Source: Acidovorax sp. 106 (GTDB lineage Bacteria; Pseudomonadota; Gammaproteobacteria; Burkholderiales; Burkholderiaceae_C). Taken from it: DNA of 64,000 nt. Position numbers and translations under genes: made by a program. Numbering within the stretch: position 1 is the first letter of the stretch; each line of letters starts with the position of its first letter. The stretch spans positions 2,674,501 to 2,738,500 of the forward strand of contig NZ_RCCC01000001.1 in NCBI RefSeq assembly GCF_003663825.1, written 5' to 3'. The notes under the pieces are model-generated. The model saw only the letters and a list, made by a program, of their open reading frames with translations, did no database searches and had not been told where the DNA came from. This document shows positions 8,709 through 19,615 of this stretch, one piece after another.

Positions 8709-10718
8709 TTAGGGCTTCGACTTGCCGGCAGGCTTGATTGCAGAAGTCAGTTGCTCACGCACTTGCCGATACTGCGCGTTGCGTGGCTCCAGCTTGATCG
8801 CCTCATCGAGATCTTTCAGGCCATCATTCAGTTTGCCCGCACGGTAAAACGCAACGCCTCTTCCGTAGTAAGCAGGGGCACTGGGTGCAGAGGCGATTAG
8901 GTCGTCAAACAGTGGCACTGCTTTTTGCGTGTCGCCCTTGCCAACCATTGCCATGCCCATACCCAGCAAGAGCCGGGGATGTTTGGGGCTCATTTGCAGC
9001 AGGGTTTCAAAGTCGCTGATGGCTGCGTCATATTGCTGGGCGGCAATGCCTGCATCAGCATGCCGTTGCAACAGCAATACTTGCATTTTCTTATCGGTGT
9101 TGTTTCCTTGGGTCGCGTCTTTCAGGGCTGCTCCAAAGCTCTCGAACGCCAATGGGAATTGGCCTAGAGCGAAGGCCGACTCGCCCCGGTGGTAGTGCAG
9201 CGATTGCCCACTGAAGCCCTTGGCCTGTGCAGCGGCAAACGCCTGTAGCGCTTCTGCATGCTTCTTTTGCTGTTGCAGCGTGACCCCAATATTGAAGCGA
9301 GCATTCCCGCCCAAGTCCCCCAGGGCATCGGCCGTCAGAAAGGCACGCTCAGCCAATGCGAGGGATCCTTTTTCAAGGTGATAGGCGCCCAGGTTCAAGA
9401 ATGGGCGGCTGCGTCCAACGGCATTGGCTGGGGCTTTGGTGTCGATCTTCTCGGCTGCATCAGCCCAGGCAGTGCCTTCATCCCTGAGGGAGAGGTTGCG
9501 CTCCAATGCCAATCCGCCAAAGATCAACGCAATCAAGACTCCCACGGCGTAAATCGTCTTGGGCTTAAAGCCGGTCAGCACAATGGCAACAAGGCCAGGG
9601 ACGGCCACAGCCCACAAATAACTGCGGTACAGCACAAACGGGTCTTGCACCCAAACCGTGGCAAATTCGGTTGCAAACCAAAGCAGCGGGAACAGCAGGA
9701 TCAGACCCGCCAAACCCAGGGCATCTTTGCGGCGTACCACCATCCAAATCGCTACCCCAAGCAAGCAGACGTAGCCCAAGGTACCAGCCAAATGTCCCCA
9801 CGAAGCAAACCCCAGCGGAAACGCCGGACGCAGATCGACTGACATCCACTGCACGTTGGGGACAAACCACAGCAGGCCATATGCAAAAAACAATGCCGCT
9901 TCGTTCAACAGACTCAAGGGGTAGATCTGGGCTGTGATCCCGGGGCGCATGGCCTCCAGCTGCTGCACCAATGCTGCAGAGCGTGGGTCAAACACCTTGC
10001 CCAGCACTGCCCCATAAATGCCAAAAAACGCAGCGGCAGCGAGTGCCAACACCAGCAAAGTGCCTCCGGCGACAATAGCAATAGCCCTCCAGCCGGGGCG
10101 GCGGATGTAGATGTACAGCGGCATGGCCATGGCAGCTGTCATGACGGCATACTCTTTGGACAGCACGGCCAGCACATAGCTACCCAAAGCCCCTGCGTAC
10201 CAGCCAGCGCGCCCCGTTTGCAGGCCGCGAACGAAGAGCCAGCAGGCCAGCACCGCAAACAATGTCGCCATAACGATAGAGCGCTGAACCAAGTACCCTA
10301 CTGCGTAGACTGCGACCGGGTTCAGTGCGAACAGTGCCACACCCACCTGCAATGCGGCTGTGCGGGATGCCTCAAAGTGCGGTTGATCCTCAAACTCTTG
10401 CGGAAATTTGGCTTGGGTCAGCAGTGCTTTCAGTAGCGCATATATGCAAGCGACCGTACCCAGGTGCAAAGCGATATTCAGAAACCGCTGTTTCCACCAC
10501 CCTTCGCCGAACAAACTTTGCAGCCAAACGAAGCTTCCGTACGACAGCATCCGCTGTTTGAATTGGAGCAGGCTGCCGTATTCGCCAAAGATGGTGCCAT
10601 CGCTCAATCGCAAGTCATCAAACAGCAAATCATTGCGAATGCCGGGCAGGTAAATGCCCAGCACTGCCAAAACAAGGGCAATGGCAAATAGGTAGGTTGC
10701 TTTGCGCGATGTAGCCAT
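8709..10718 (-). CDS. Membrane protein with GT-C-like N-terminal half and C-terminal TPR repeats
   Basis: 669 aa from the ATG at 10718. The frame is open 117 bases further upstream, but that part is not membrane-like and the first hydrophobic segment begins at residue 7 from this start. There are about ten membrane spans to residue 400. The first loop reads RNDLLFDDLRL, matching the acidic pair that binds lipid-phosphate sugar donors in GT-C transferases such as the TMTC/PMT groups. From about residue 430 come tetratricopeptide repeats (LNLGAYHLEKGSLALAERAF and four more). The architecture matches bacterial TMTC-like proteins, which may glycosylate proteins or glycans outside the membrane. 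An O-antigen-ligase-like role is the alternative. Confidence 0.65.
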   Translation of the reverse strand: MATSRKATYLFAIALVLAVLGIYLPGIRNDLLFDDLRLSDGTIFGEYGSLLQFKQRMLSYGSFVWLQSLFGEGWWKQRFLNIALHLGTVACIYALLKALLTQAKFPQEFEDQPHFEASRTAALQVGVALFALNPVAVYAVGYLVQRSIVMATLFAVLACWLFVRGLQTGRAGWYAGALGSYVLAVLSKEYAVMTAAMAMPLYIYIRRPGWRAIAIVAGGTLLVLALAAAAFFGIYGAVLGKVFDPRSAALVQQLEAMRPGITAQIYPLSLLNEAALFFAYGLLWFVPNVQWMSVDLRPAFPLGFASWGHLAGTLGYVCLLGVAIWMVVRRKDALGLAGLILLFPLLWFATEFATVWVQDPFVLYRSYLWAVAVPGLVAIVLTGFKPKTIYAVGVLIALIFGGLALERNLSLRDEGTAWADAAEKIDTKAPANAVGRSRPFLNLGAYHLEKGSLALAERAFLTADALGDLGGNARFNIGVTLQQQKKHAEALQAFAAAQAKGFSGQSLHYHRGESAFALGQFPLAFESFGAALKDATQGNNTDKKMQVLLLQRHADAGIAAQQYDAAISDFETLLQMSPKHPRLLLGMGMAMVGKGDTQKAVPLFDDLIASAPSAPAYYGRGVAFYRAGKLNDGLKDLDEAIKLEPRNAQYRQVREQLTSAIKPAGKSKP

Positions 10719-10878
10719 AAGAATTTTTGAGGAAGAATGCCAGGGTTTGCCGACAGCGCTACACAGGCAGTCACAGGCAGGCAAACGGGTCGGAGCGAGT
10801 CTAAGCCATGCGGGGCTTTGGTTAACAGTTCCCAAGTCACCGCTGAGCAGGCGTGTGCGCCTGAGCAGGAGGCCGCTC

Positions 10879-11601
10879 CTACGTGCAGGGTCGGGTCTGG
10901 ATGCGTAGTCCTGACAAGACCAATTGGCAGATCAACGCCTCCGCCTTCTCATAGTCCTTCTCCGTCAGTGCAGGTTTTCCCAGCAGCAGTGCAAACTGTG
11001 CCTCCTGGTCGGCGTAGGCCTGGGTGACTGACCAGATGATGAACATCAGGTGGGTGAAGTTGACCTTGGCGATGCGACCTTCTTTGGCCCAGCGCTCGAA
11101 GGTGCGCACTTCGGCTTTGAGGCGGGGGCCAACGCGCTCGGCAATGGCTTTGCCGTAACGTGGTGCACCGGCAATCACCTCTTTGGTGAATACCTTGGCG
11201 CCATCGGGGTGTTCGCGTGAGTAGCGCAGTTTGGCCTGGATGTATTGGCGCAGGGCGGCCTCTGGCTCGTTGCTGTGCGACAGGTCGTCCATACCCGCCA
11301 GCCATTGGTTCAGCACGTCGTCCAGCACGCGCTGGTACAGAGCCTCCTTGCTGGGAAAGTAATACAGCAGGTTGTGTCGGCTCAAGCCCGCTGCAGCAGC
11401 AATGTTCTCAAGGGATGCGCCCTCAAACCCAAACTGGGCGAAATGGCTCTGGGCTTGCTGGAGGATGCCGCGCTCTTTCAGTAAGCGTGATGGCTTAGGG
11501 GCTCGCGCGGTGGGCTCTGTGGTTGACGGGTTGGCAGGGGGCTGGGCTGCGGCGGTGCGTTGGTGTGCTGGGGATGGTTTAAGAGGGCGTGCGGCTGTCA
11601 T
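10879..11601 (-). CDS. rutR: TetR-family regulator, RutR-like
   Basis: 240 aa from the ATG at 11601 (a start at 11619 is also open). A Pro/Ala-rich N-terminal tail precedes the TetR helix-turn-helix: HFAQFGFEGASLENIAAAAGLSRHNLLYYF. The C-terminal part (YSREHPDGAKVFTKEVIAGAP, FIIWSVTQAYADQ) resembles RutR, which senses uracil/thymine and controls pyrimidine catabolism. It is divergent from the preT-preA operon, and the gap contains two palindromes close to the known RutR box. It therefore probably represses preT-preA-permease-hydA-hyuC and itself until a pyrimidine binds. Confidence 0.8.
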   Translation of the reverse strand: MTAARPLKPSPAHQRTAAAQPPANPSTTEPTARAPKPSRLLKERGILQQAQSHFAQFGFEGASLENIAAAAGLSRHNLLYYFPSKEALYQRVLDDVLNQWLAGMDDLSHSNEPEAALRQYIQAKLRYSREHPDGAKVFTKEVIAGAPRYGKAIAERVGPRLKAEVRTFERWAKEGRIAKVNFTHLMFIIWSVTQAYADQEAQFALLLGKPALTEKDYEKAEALICQLVLSGLRIQTRPCT

Positions 11602-11660
11602 TGCACCATTGTGGAACAAGCGCGGTCGCTAGAAGCTGGCACAGGCTTTGCTCTAAGGAT

Positions 11661-11694
11661 TTTACCAATTGGTAAATTTTTACCGATGAGTAAA
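11661..11694. promoter_or_regulatory. Twin RutR-type operator candidates
   Basis: 11661-11676 is TTTACCAATTGGTAAA, a perfect 16-base palindrome. 11679-11694 is TTTACCGATGAGTAAA, an imperfect copy 18 bases downstream. The E. coli RutR consensus TTGACCA-nn-TGGTCAA shares the CCA-nn-TGG core and arm layout with the first site. The sites lie between the divergent regulator and preT. Two sites nearly two helical turns apart suggest cooperative binding of two dimers. Confidence 0.7.
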
Positions 11695-11888
11695 TTGAAC
11701 CACTGGCCGAGCACCGAGCGATTCAAACGCCGGGCATCGGCCACTCTACCGAGGACCACGATGAAACCTCCGGAAATTGCAAGCACTGGCATGCTTTGGC
11801 GCCAGGCTGTTACGCAGCGGCGGCGCCCTGCGCCAGCTTTGCCCTCACCCCACCCCTCTCCCACACTCCACCTTCCGGAGGCTCTCTG

Positions 11889-13256
11889 ATGGACACACCC
11901 GCAAGCCGTGCCTGCGGCATTCATGCCGCTCGCCTGAACCTGGCCGACTACGCCGCAAACTTCAGCGACGCGCACCCGCCGCTCACCCGCCCCCAGGCGC
12001 TGATCGAGGCCGAGCGCTGCTACTACTGCCACGACGCACCTTGCGCCACGGCCTGCCCCACGGGTATCGACATCCCCTCTTTCATCCACCGCATTGCGCA
12101 GGACAACAACCGGGGCGCCGCCCGCGCCATCCTTGAGGCCAACCCTCTGGGGGGGATGTGTGCCCGCGTATGTCCCACCGAGGTGCTGTGCGAGCAGGCT
12201 TGCGTGCGCAACGCCAACGAAGACAAGCCGGTGGAGATCGGCTCGCTGCAGCGCTACGCTACGGATGCTTTCTTTGCCCAGCCGGGTGCACCCCTGTTCC
12301 AGCGCGCAGCCGCCACCGGCAAGCGCGTGGCCGTGGTGGGTGCAGGCCCTGCAGGCCTGGCCTGTGCGCATGGCCTGGCCGTGCGCGGCCATGACGTGGT
12401 GCTGTTCGAGGCGCGCCCCAAGCTCGGCGGTCTCAATGAATATGGCCTCGCCAGCTACAAGACCACCCACAACTTTGCACAGAAGGAAGTGGAGTGGCTG
12501 CTGTCCATCGGCGGCATCGAGGTGCGCACCGGCCAGCAACTGGGCCGTGACATCACGCTCGACAGCCTGCTGGGCGCGTACGACGCCGTGTTTTTGGGCC
12601 TGGGCCTGCAAGGTGTGAATGCGTTGGGCGTGGCCGAGCCCGCGGCCACTGGCTTGAGAAACGCGGTGGACTTCATCGCCGAGCTGCGCCAGAGCACCGA
12701 TCTTTCCACCCTGCCCGTGGGCCGCCGCGTGGTGGTGATTGGCGGCGGCATGACAGCGGTGGACGCCGCCGTGCAGTCGCGCAAGCTGGGTGCGCAAGAA
12801 GTGACCATTGTCTACCGCCGCGGCGCTGACGCCATGTCGGCATCGGCGGTGGAGCAGCAATGGGCGCAGACGAACGGCGTGACCATCCGCCACTGGGCTG
12901 CACCCAAGGAGGTGCTGAGCGAGGGCGGAGCAGTGAAGGGCGTGCGTTTTGCCGCCACGGCGCTGAGCGGCGGCAAGCTGGTGGAAACCGGCGAGACGTT
13001 CACGCTGGATGCCGACATGGTGCTCAAGGCCATCGGCCAGACCTTTGTGGCTGAGCCTGTGGGCAAGAGCATTGCGCTGGAAGGCGGGCGCATCGTCACC
13101 GATGCCGAAGGCCAGACCAGCCTGCAGCGTGTTTGGGCCGGTGGAGACTGCCGCGTGGGCGGCCGCGACCTCACGGTCGAAGCGGTCGAGCACGGCAAGG
13201 TCGCCGCTGTCTCCATCCACGCCGCGCTGACGGCTCCCGTCGCCATGGCGGCCTGA
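11889..13256 (+). CDS. preT: NAD-dependent dihydropyrimidine dehydrogenase, PreT (FAD/Fe-S) subunit
   Basis: 455 aa from ATG 11889, preceded by GGAGG seven bases upstream; open frame continues further 5' but without family similarity. The N-terminal Fe-S region has CYYCHDAPCATACP and GMCARVCPTEVLCEQAC. An FAD loop VVGAGPAGLA follows near residue 150, then a pyridine-nucleotide loop VVVIGGGMTAVDAA near residue 285. This is the electron-input subunit that passes electrons between NAD(H) and PreA during reduction of uracil and thymine to dihydropyrimidines. It is first in the operon, directly behind the operator pair. Confidence 0.92.
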   Translation: MDTPASRACGIHAARLNLADYAANFSDAHPPLTRPQALIEAERCYYCHDAPCATACPTGIDIPSFIHRIAQDNNRGAARAILEANPLGGMCARVCPTEVLCEQACVRNANEDKPVEIGSLQRYATDAFFAQPGAPLFQRAAATGKRVAVVGAGPAGLACAHGLAVRGHDVVLFEARPKLGGLNEYGLASYKTTHNFAQKEVEWLLSIGGIEVRTGQQLGRDITLDSLLGAYDAVFLGLGLQGVNALGVAEPAATGLRNAVDFIAELRQSTDLSTLPVGRRVVVIGGGMTAVDAAVQSRKLGAQEVTIVYRRGADAMSASAVEQQWAQTNGVTIRHWAAPKEVLSEGGAVKGVRFAATALSGGKLVETGETFTLDADMVLKAIGQTFVAEPVGKSIALEGGRIVTDAEGQTSLQRVWAGGDCRVGGRDLTVEAVEHGKVAAVSIHAALTAPVAMAA

Positions 13257-13308
13257 CCCGCAGCGGCAGCACCACCCCGCAACACCGCACAACACACGGG
13301 AGCACCCC

Positions 13309-14616
13309 ATGGCAGACATTCGCAGCAATTTTCTGGGCATCCAAAGCCCCAATCCCTTCTGGCTGGCCTCCGCACCACCCACCGACAAAGAGATCAACGT
13401 CACCCGCGCCTTCGAGGCTGGCTGGGGCGGCGTGGTGTGGAAGACGCTGGGCGAAGACCCCTCGGTGGTCAACGTCAACGGCCCGCGCTACTCCACACTC
13501 ATGTCGCAAGACCGGCGTGTGATTGGCCTGAACAACATCGAGCTGATCACCGACCGGCCGCTGCACACCAACCTCGAAGAGATCAAGCGCGTCAAGCGCA
13601 ACTGGCCCGACCGCGCGATGATCGTCTCGCTGATGGTGCCCTGCGTGGAAGAGAGCTGGAAGAGCATTCTTCCCCTCGTCGAAGACACCGGCGCCGACGG
13701 CATCGAACTCAACTTCGGCTGCCCTCACGGAATGAGCGAGCGCGGCATGGGTGCGGCGGTGGGCCAGGTGCCTGAATACATTCAGATGGTCACCGCCTGG
13801 TGCAAGCACTACAGCAAGCTGCCGGTCATCGTGAAGCTCACCCCCAACATCACCGACGTGCGCCAGCCAGCGCGTGCGGCTAAGGCGGGCGGGGCGGATG
13901 CGGTGTCGCTCATCAACACCATCAACTCCATCATGGGTGTGGACCTGGACCGCATGGTGATGAGCCCGAGCACTGACGGCTGGGGCTCGCACGGCGGCTA
14001 TTGCGGCCCCGCCGTCAAGCCCATTGCGCTCAACATGGTGGCGGAGATTGCGCGCGATGCGCAGACGGCCGGCCTGCCCATCAGCGGCATTGGCGGCATT
14101 ACCACCTGGCGCGATGCGGCTGAATACATTGCCCTGGGCTGCGGCACGGTGCAGGTGTGCACCGCCGCCATGGTGTATGGCTTCAAGATCGTGCAGGACA
14201 TGTGCGACGGGCTGTCGAACTTCATGGACGACCATGGATACGCCACGCTGGACGACTTCAAGGGCCAGGCCGTGCCTACCGTGAAGGACTGGAAGAACCT
14301 CAACCTCAACCACATTGAAAAAGCCGTCATCAACCAGGACGCATGCATCCAGTGTGGCCGCTGCCATGTGGTGTGTGAAGACACCTCGCACCAAGCCATC
14401 ACCTTTACCAAAGAAGGCGGCGTGCGCAAGTTCGAGATCAACGAGGCAGAGTGCGTGGGCTGCAACCTGTGCGTGTCGATTTGCCCGGTGCCCGAATGCA
14501 TCACCATGCGGGCGTTGGAGCCCGGTGAGGTGGACGTGCGCACCGGCAAAAAGGTGACCGGCGAATACGCCAACTGGACCACGCACGCGAACAACCCGAT
14601 GCGCGTGGCAGCGTAA
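13309..14616 (+). CDS. preA: NAD-dependent dihydropyrimidine dehydrogenase, PreA (FMN) subunit
   Basis: 435 aa, 52 bases after preT. It is an FMN-binding TIM barrel of the dihydroorotate dehydrogenase superfamily. The active-site Cys lies in LNFGCPHGMSERGMG (about residue 135), and GIGGITTWRDA forms part of the phosphate site. The C-terminus has two 4Fe-4S motifs, CIQCGRCHVVC and CVGCNLCVSICPVP, that accept electrons from PreT. It reduces uracil/thymine in step one of reductive degradation. Length and motif set are those of a complete bacterial PreA. Confidence 0.93.
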   Translation: MADIRSNFLGIQSPNPFWLASAPPTDKEINVTRAFEAGWGGVVWKTLGEDPSVVNVNGPRYSTLMSQDRRVIGLNNIELITDRPLHTNLEEIKRVKRNWPDRAMIVSLMVPCVEESWKSILPLVEDTGADGIELNFGCPHGMSERGMGAAVGQVPEYIQMVTAWCKHYSKLPVIVKLTPNITDVRQPARAAKAGGADAVSLINTINSIMGVDLDRMVMSPSTDGWGSHGGYCGPAVKPIALNMVAEIARDAQTAGLPISGIGGITTWRDAAEYIALGCGTVQVCTAAMVYGFKIVQDMCDGLSNFMDDHGYATLDDFKGQAVPTVKDWKNLNLNHIEKAVINQDACIQCGRCHVVCEDTSHQAITFTKEGGVRKFEINEAECVGCNLCVSICPVPECITMRALEPGEVDVRTGKKVTGEYANWTTHANNPMRVAA

Positions 14617-14849
14617 CCTGAGCTTGCGTCTATCCAGCGGCGCATGCTTCGCCAGCGCAGGGGGCGCAGCCCGGCTGCGCTGGCTGCGCGCCACGCCAGC
14701 CGCCTTGCCAGTGCCTTGCCAGTGCCTTTGTCTCTGGTGTAGTTCTTGCGTGGGGCACTGCGGTATCGGTTTCGTTTTCCCCCGTGGGCTGCCGGTGTGC
14801 AGCGCGGGTTTTGTGCAAACCCTCTGAGGTCTTTGACAGGAGTTCCGGC

Positions 14850-16307
14850 ATGACAAACAGTTCAGGCATCGCGGCCCCCATGGCAGGGCATGTGCCCAGT
14901 GCAGCGGGCAATCCGCTGGCCAACGAAGATTTGCTACCCACCACCCCCGCGCAGCGCCACTGGGGCTGGAAGGACTTTGCCGCCCTGTGGGTGGGTATGG
15001 TGGTTTGTGTGCCCACTTACACCATGGCCAGCTCCATGCTGGACCAGGGCTTTACCTGGCAAATGGCCGTATGGCTGGTGTTCGTGGCCAACTGCATCGT
15101 GTTGGTGCCCATGGTGTTGATTGGCCGCGTGGGCCCCAAATATGGCGTGCCGTTTCCGGTGCTGGCGCGGGCTTCGTTTGGTGTGAAGGGCGCCAACTTG
15201 CCTGCTGTGTTGCGCGGCCTGGTGGCGTGTGGTTGGTTTTCCATCAACTGCTACTTTGGGGCGCTGGCGCTGCACGGGTTTCTCAACATTCTGGGCATGA
15301 ACCTCGCAGGCCCTGCCGATGGGCAGACCATCAGCACCTCGCAGTTCATGTGCTTCTTGGCTTTTTGGGCGGTGCACATCTGGTTCATCTGGAAGGGGCC
15401 TGAATCCATCCGCATGCTCGAAGTGATTGCCGCGCCGTTGATGATTGGCGCCTCGGTGCTGTTGGTGGTGGTGCTGATGATGAAGGTGCCATCAGGTCAG
15501 CTCTTTAACCTGCCTGCCAAGGTGGTCGAGGGTGGGCCCAAGACCTGGGCCGCGCTCACCGGGCTGGTGGGCTTTTGGGCCACGCTGGCGCTCAACATTC
15601 CGGACTTCACACGCTTTGCCAAGTCGCAGCGTGAGCAGACTCTGGGCCAGGCGATTGGCCTGCCCATTCCCATGGCGCTGTTCTCCATGGTGGGCGTGAT
15701 TGGCTTCTCCGCCTCGGCCATCCTGTACGGCAAGGCGCAGCTGTTCCCCGATGGCCTGCTCACGCAGATGGGCAGCGTGGCCGCCGGTATTGGCTTGCTG
15801 GTGATTTTGTTGGCCAACCTTACGACCAATGTGGCGGCCAACCTGGTGTCGCCTTCGTATGACTTCAGCCAGTGCGCGCCGTCGAAGATCAGCTTTCGCA
15901 TGGGCGGCATGATCGCCGCTCTCATCGGCTTGCTGTTCATGCCCTGGAAGCTGCTGGCCACATCGGGCGGCTACCTGTTCACTTGGCTGGGCGGCTACGG
16001 CACGCTGCTGGGCGCCATTGCGGGCATCTTGTTGGTGGACTACTACTTGGTGCGAAAGACCGAGTTGAAGGTGGACGACCTGTACCGCCGTGGCGGTGAC
16101 TACGAATACTCCAACGGCTGGAACCTCCACGCGCTGGTGGCATTTGCCTTGGCGGTGTTGCCCTGCTTGCCAGGCTACCTCGCCGTGTCGGGCGTGATCG
16201 ACAAGGCTTCGGTGGCCCCGTTGCTCCTGTCGCTGTTTGACTTTGGCTGGTTCTTCAGCCTGGCCGTGGCAGGCACCTATTACTACGTCACAGCCAAGAA
16301 GCAATGA
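14850..16307 (+). CDS. NCS1-family nucleobase:cation symporter
   Basis: 485 aa from ATG 14850, with AGGAG eight bases upstream; an in-frame extension upstream lacks a ribosome site. About twelve membrane spans are visible. The N-terminal NCS1 signature (HWGWKDFAALWVGMVVCVPTY) includes the conserved Trp and Gly residues at the substrate site. Related proteins carry uracil, allantoin or hydantoins. Its place between preA and hydA suggests uptake of uracil/thymine or a dihydropyrimidine. The preceding 233 bases hold GC-rich short inverted repeats and no gene. Confidence 0.85.
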   Translation: MTNSSGIAAPMAGHVPSAAGNPLANEDLLPTTPAQRHWGWKDFAALWVGMVVCVPTYTMASSMLDQGFTWQMAVWLVFVANCIVLVPMVLIGRVGPKYGVPFPVLARASFGVKGANLPAVLRGLVACGWFSINCYFGALALHGFLNILGMNLAGPADGQTISTSQFMCFLAFWAVHIWFIWKGPESIRMLEVIAAPLMIGASVLLVVVLMMKVPSGQLFNLPAKVVEGGPKTWAALTGLVGFWATLALNIPDFTRFAKSQREQTLGQAIGLPIPMALFSMVGVIGFSASAILYGKAQLFPDGLLTQMGSVAAGIGLLVILLANLTTNVAANLVSPSYDFSQCAPSKISFRMGGMIAALIGLLFMPWKLLATSGGYLFTWLGGYGTLLGAIAGILLVDYYLVRKTELKVDDLYRRGGDYEYSNGWNLHALVAFALAVLPCLPGYLAVSGVIDKASVAPLLLSLFDFGWFFSLAVAGTYYYVTAKKQ

Positions 16308-16354
16308 GCCGTTTCATTGAACTGCTTGCATTGACTGCTTTACTGCCCACTTAG

Positions 16355-17821
<1,467 letters not shown>

Positions 17822-17867
17822 TCCGGGCGCTGCCGCAGGCATCCATCCGATTTGGAGCTTCCCCAAT

Positions 17868-17932
17868 CCGTTCAGCCTGAGCCTGTCGAAGGCCGTCACT
17901 GCCCAGGCTTCGACAGGCTCAGCCCGAACGGG
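17868..17932. repeat. Dispersed inverted repeat, SRS-type copy 1
   Basis: Two 25-base arms with three mismatches (left 17868-17892, right 17908-17932) share the core GAGCCTGTCGAAG / CTTCGACAGGCTC and enclose a short loop. The same arms recur at 24963-25114 and 41614-41672. The copy sits inside the hydA-hyuC spacer, where it could form a stable mRNA hairpin. Confidence 0.75.
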
Positions 17933-17974
17933 TGGTGAGTGAATCAGCATTTCAGACATCCCCTGGAGAACACC

Positions 17975-19231
17975 ATGGACACGAAAGTCAAACCCAACAT
18001 CGAAAACCTACGCATCAACGGCCAGCGCCTGTGGGATTCGCTCATGGAGCTGGCGCAGATCGGCGCCACGCCCAAAGGCGGCGTGTGCCGCCTGACCCTC
18101 ACCGACCTCGATAAACAAGGCCGCGACCTCGTCACCCGCTGGGCGCGCGAGGCGGGCATGACCGTCACCATCGACAAGATCGGCAACGGCTTCATGCGCC
18201 GCCCTGGCCGCAACAACAATTTGCCGCCCATCATGACCGGCAGCCACATCGACACCCAGCCCACCGGCGGCAAGTTCGACGGCAACTACGGCGTGCTGGC
18301 GGGCATTGAGGTGGTGCGCACGCTCAACGACCACGGCATTGAGACCGAAGCCCCCATCGAGGTCGCGTTCTGGACCAACGAAGAAGGCAGCCGCTTTGTG
18401 CCCGTGATGATGGGCTCGGGCGTATTTGCCAAAGCCTTCACGCTGGAACATGCCTACGCTGCCACCGACACCGAAGGCAAAACAGTCAAAGGCGAACTCG
18501 AGCGCATCGGCTACATCGGCGAGCAAGAACCCGGCGACCACCCCATTGGGGCCTACTTTGAAACCCACATCGAGCAAGGCCCGGTGCTGGAAGACAACGA
18601 CAAGACCATTGGCGTCGTGGAGGGCGTGCTCGGCATCCGCTGGTTTGACTGCACGGTGACCGGCATGGAAGCCCACGCAGGCCCCACGCCCATGGCGCTG
18701 CGCAAGGACGCGATGCTGGCCGCCACCCGCATCATGCAAGACGTGGTGGCCGCTGCCCACCGCCACCCGCCCCATGGGCGCGGCACCGTGGGCATGGTGC
18801 AGGTCTTCCCCAACAGCCGCAACGTGATACCGGGCCGGGTCAAGTTCAGCATCGACCTGCGCAACAGCACCGACGCGCTGGTGGATGCCATGGTGGCCGA
18901 GGTCAAAGCCTTGGCCGACCAGGTGGCCCAAGAGCATGGCGTACAGGTGCATATTGACCTCGTCTCTAGCTACCCGGCGCAGCAGTTTCATGCCGAATGC
19001 GTGGATGCCGTGGGCCGTGCGGCGGCCAAGCTGGGGTACAGCCACATGCCAGCGGTCTCGGGTGCGGGGCACGACGCGGTGTACATGGCCAAGCTGGCAC
19101 CGTCCGGGATGATCTTCATCCCCTGCAAGGACGGGATCAGCCACAACGAGATAGAGGACGCCAAGCCGGAGCACATTGAGGCGGGGTGCAATGTGCTGCT
19201 GCATGCCATGCTGGAGCGGGCTTTGGTTTGA
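17975..19231 (+). CDS. N-carbamoyl-beta-alanine amidohydrolase (beta-ureidopropionase), M20 family
   Basis: 418 aa from ATG 17975, chosen over an in-frame ATG at 17939 because GGAGA lies nine bases upstream. It is a Zn-dependent amidase of the allantoate amidohydrolase/AmaB/PydC group. Metal ligands appear in GSHIDTQPTGGKFDG, FWTNEEGSRF and the late GAGHDAVYMA. The dimerisation-domain motif EAHAGPTPM is present. It should hydrolyse N-carbamoyl-beta-alanine to beta-alanine, CO2 and ammonia, completing uracil breakdown. L-carbamoylase activity is possible from sequence alone, but the operon argues for the pyrimidine route. Confidence 0.87.
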   Translation: MDTKVKPNIENLRINGQRLWDSLMELAQIGATPKGGVCRLTLTDLDKQGRDLVTRWAREAGMTVTIDKIGNGFMRRPGRNNNLPPIMTGSHIDTQPTGGKFDGNYGVLAGIEVVRTLNDHGIETEAPIEVAFWTNEEGSRFVPVMMGSGVFAKAFTLEHAYAATDTEGKTVKGELERIGYIGEQEPGDHPIGAYFETHIEQGPVLEDNDKTIGVVEGVLGIRWFDCTVTGMEAHAGPTPMALRKDAMLAATRIMQDVVAAAHRHPPHGRGTVGMVQVFPNSRNVIPGRVKFSIDLRNSTDALVDAMVAEVKALADQVAQEHGVQVHIDLVSSYPAQQFHAECVDAVGRAAAKLGYSHMPAVSGAGHDAVYMAKLAPSGMIFIPCKDGISHNEIEDAKPEHIEAGCNVLLHAMLERALV

Positions 19232-19298
19232 TTTTGCTATTGAAAATATAGCTGCTAGCGCTTTGCCTTAAAGCGCTAGCGCCTGTTTTTAATAGAAA
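19231..19298. repeat. Dispersed AGCGCTT palindromic repeat, copy R1
   Basis: An AT-rich flank ending in ATATAGCT precedes GCTAGCGCTTT-GCCTT-AAAGCGCTAGC (19254-19280, perfect 11-base arms), followed by a T-rich flank. It begins at the hyuC-like stop codon and could act as a terminator. The remaining bases to 19615 hold no recognisable gene. Confidence 0.8.
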
Positions 19299-19615
19299 TT
19301 CTGCGGAGGTCGGCCGGACCGGTGTTGGCCGTGAAGGGCGCGTGTGCACCGCTGCGCTGGTCACGCTGTCCAAAGGCTGCAGGGAGTCTTCCTTTGCCTT
19401 CGGTCAAAAAGTGCATGGAAAAAAGCGCGGGTTGTGAGAATATGTAAAAGCCTTTGACGGCTTTTTGAGCAGGCCCTTGGCCTCAGGCTTTCTCTCAGCC
19501 CTTTTTGCGTACCGAACGCGCTGCTTCTCATGCTTGTTCCCGCTCAAATGCCCAATTCGTCGGGCGCCCTTGTCTTTGTCCAGCCGCTGCGCTGGCGGGT
19601 GTGAGGCTATGCCCC

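Noticed and set aside
11693..11760. tRNA-like stretch near the pre operon
   Set aside because: No complete cloverleaf or T-loop consensus can be drawn.
11598..13478. Very long antisense open frame opposite preT
   Set aside because: High-GC third positions create long antisense frames. The sense frame has full PreT motifs and the antisense product is His/Ala/Gly-rich without domains.
19231..19298. Evenly repeated palindromes as a CRISPR array
   Set aside because: The repeats are scattered kilobases apart, with no regular spacers and no cas genes.
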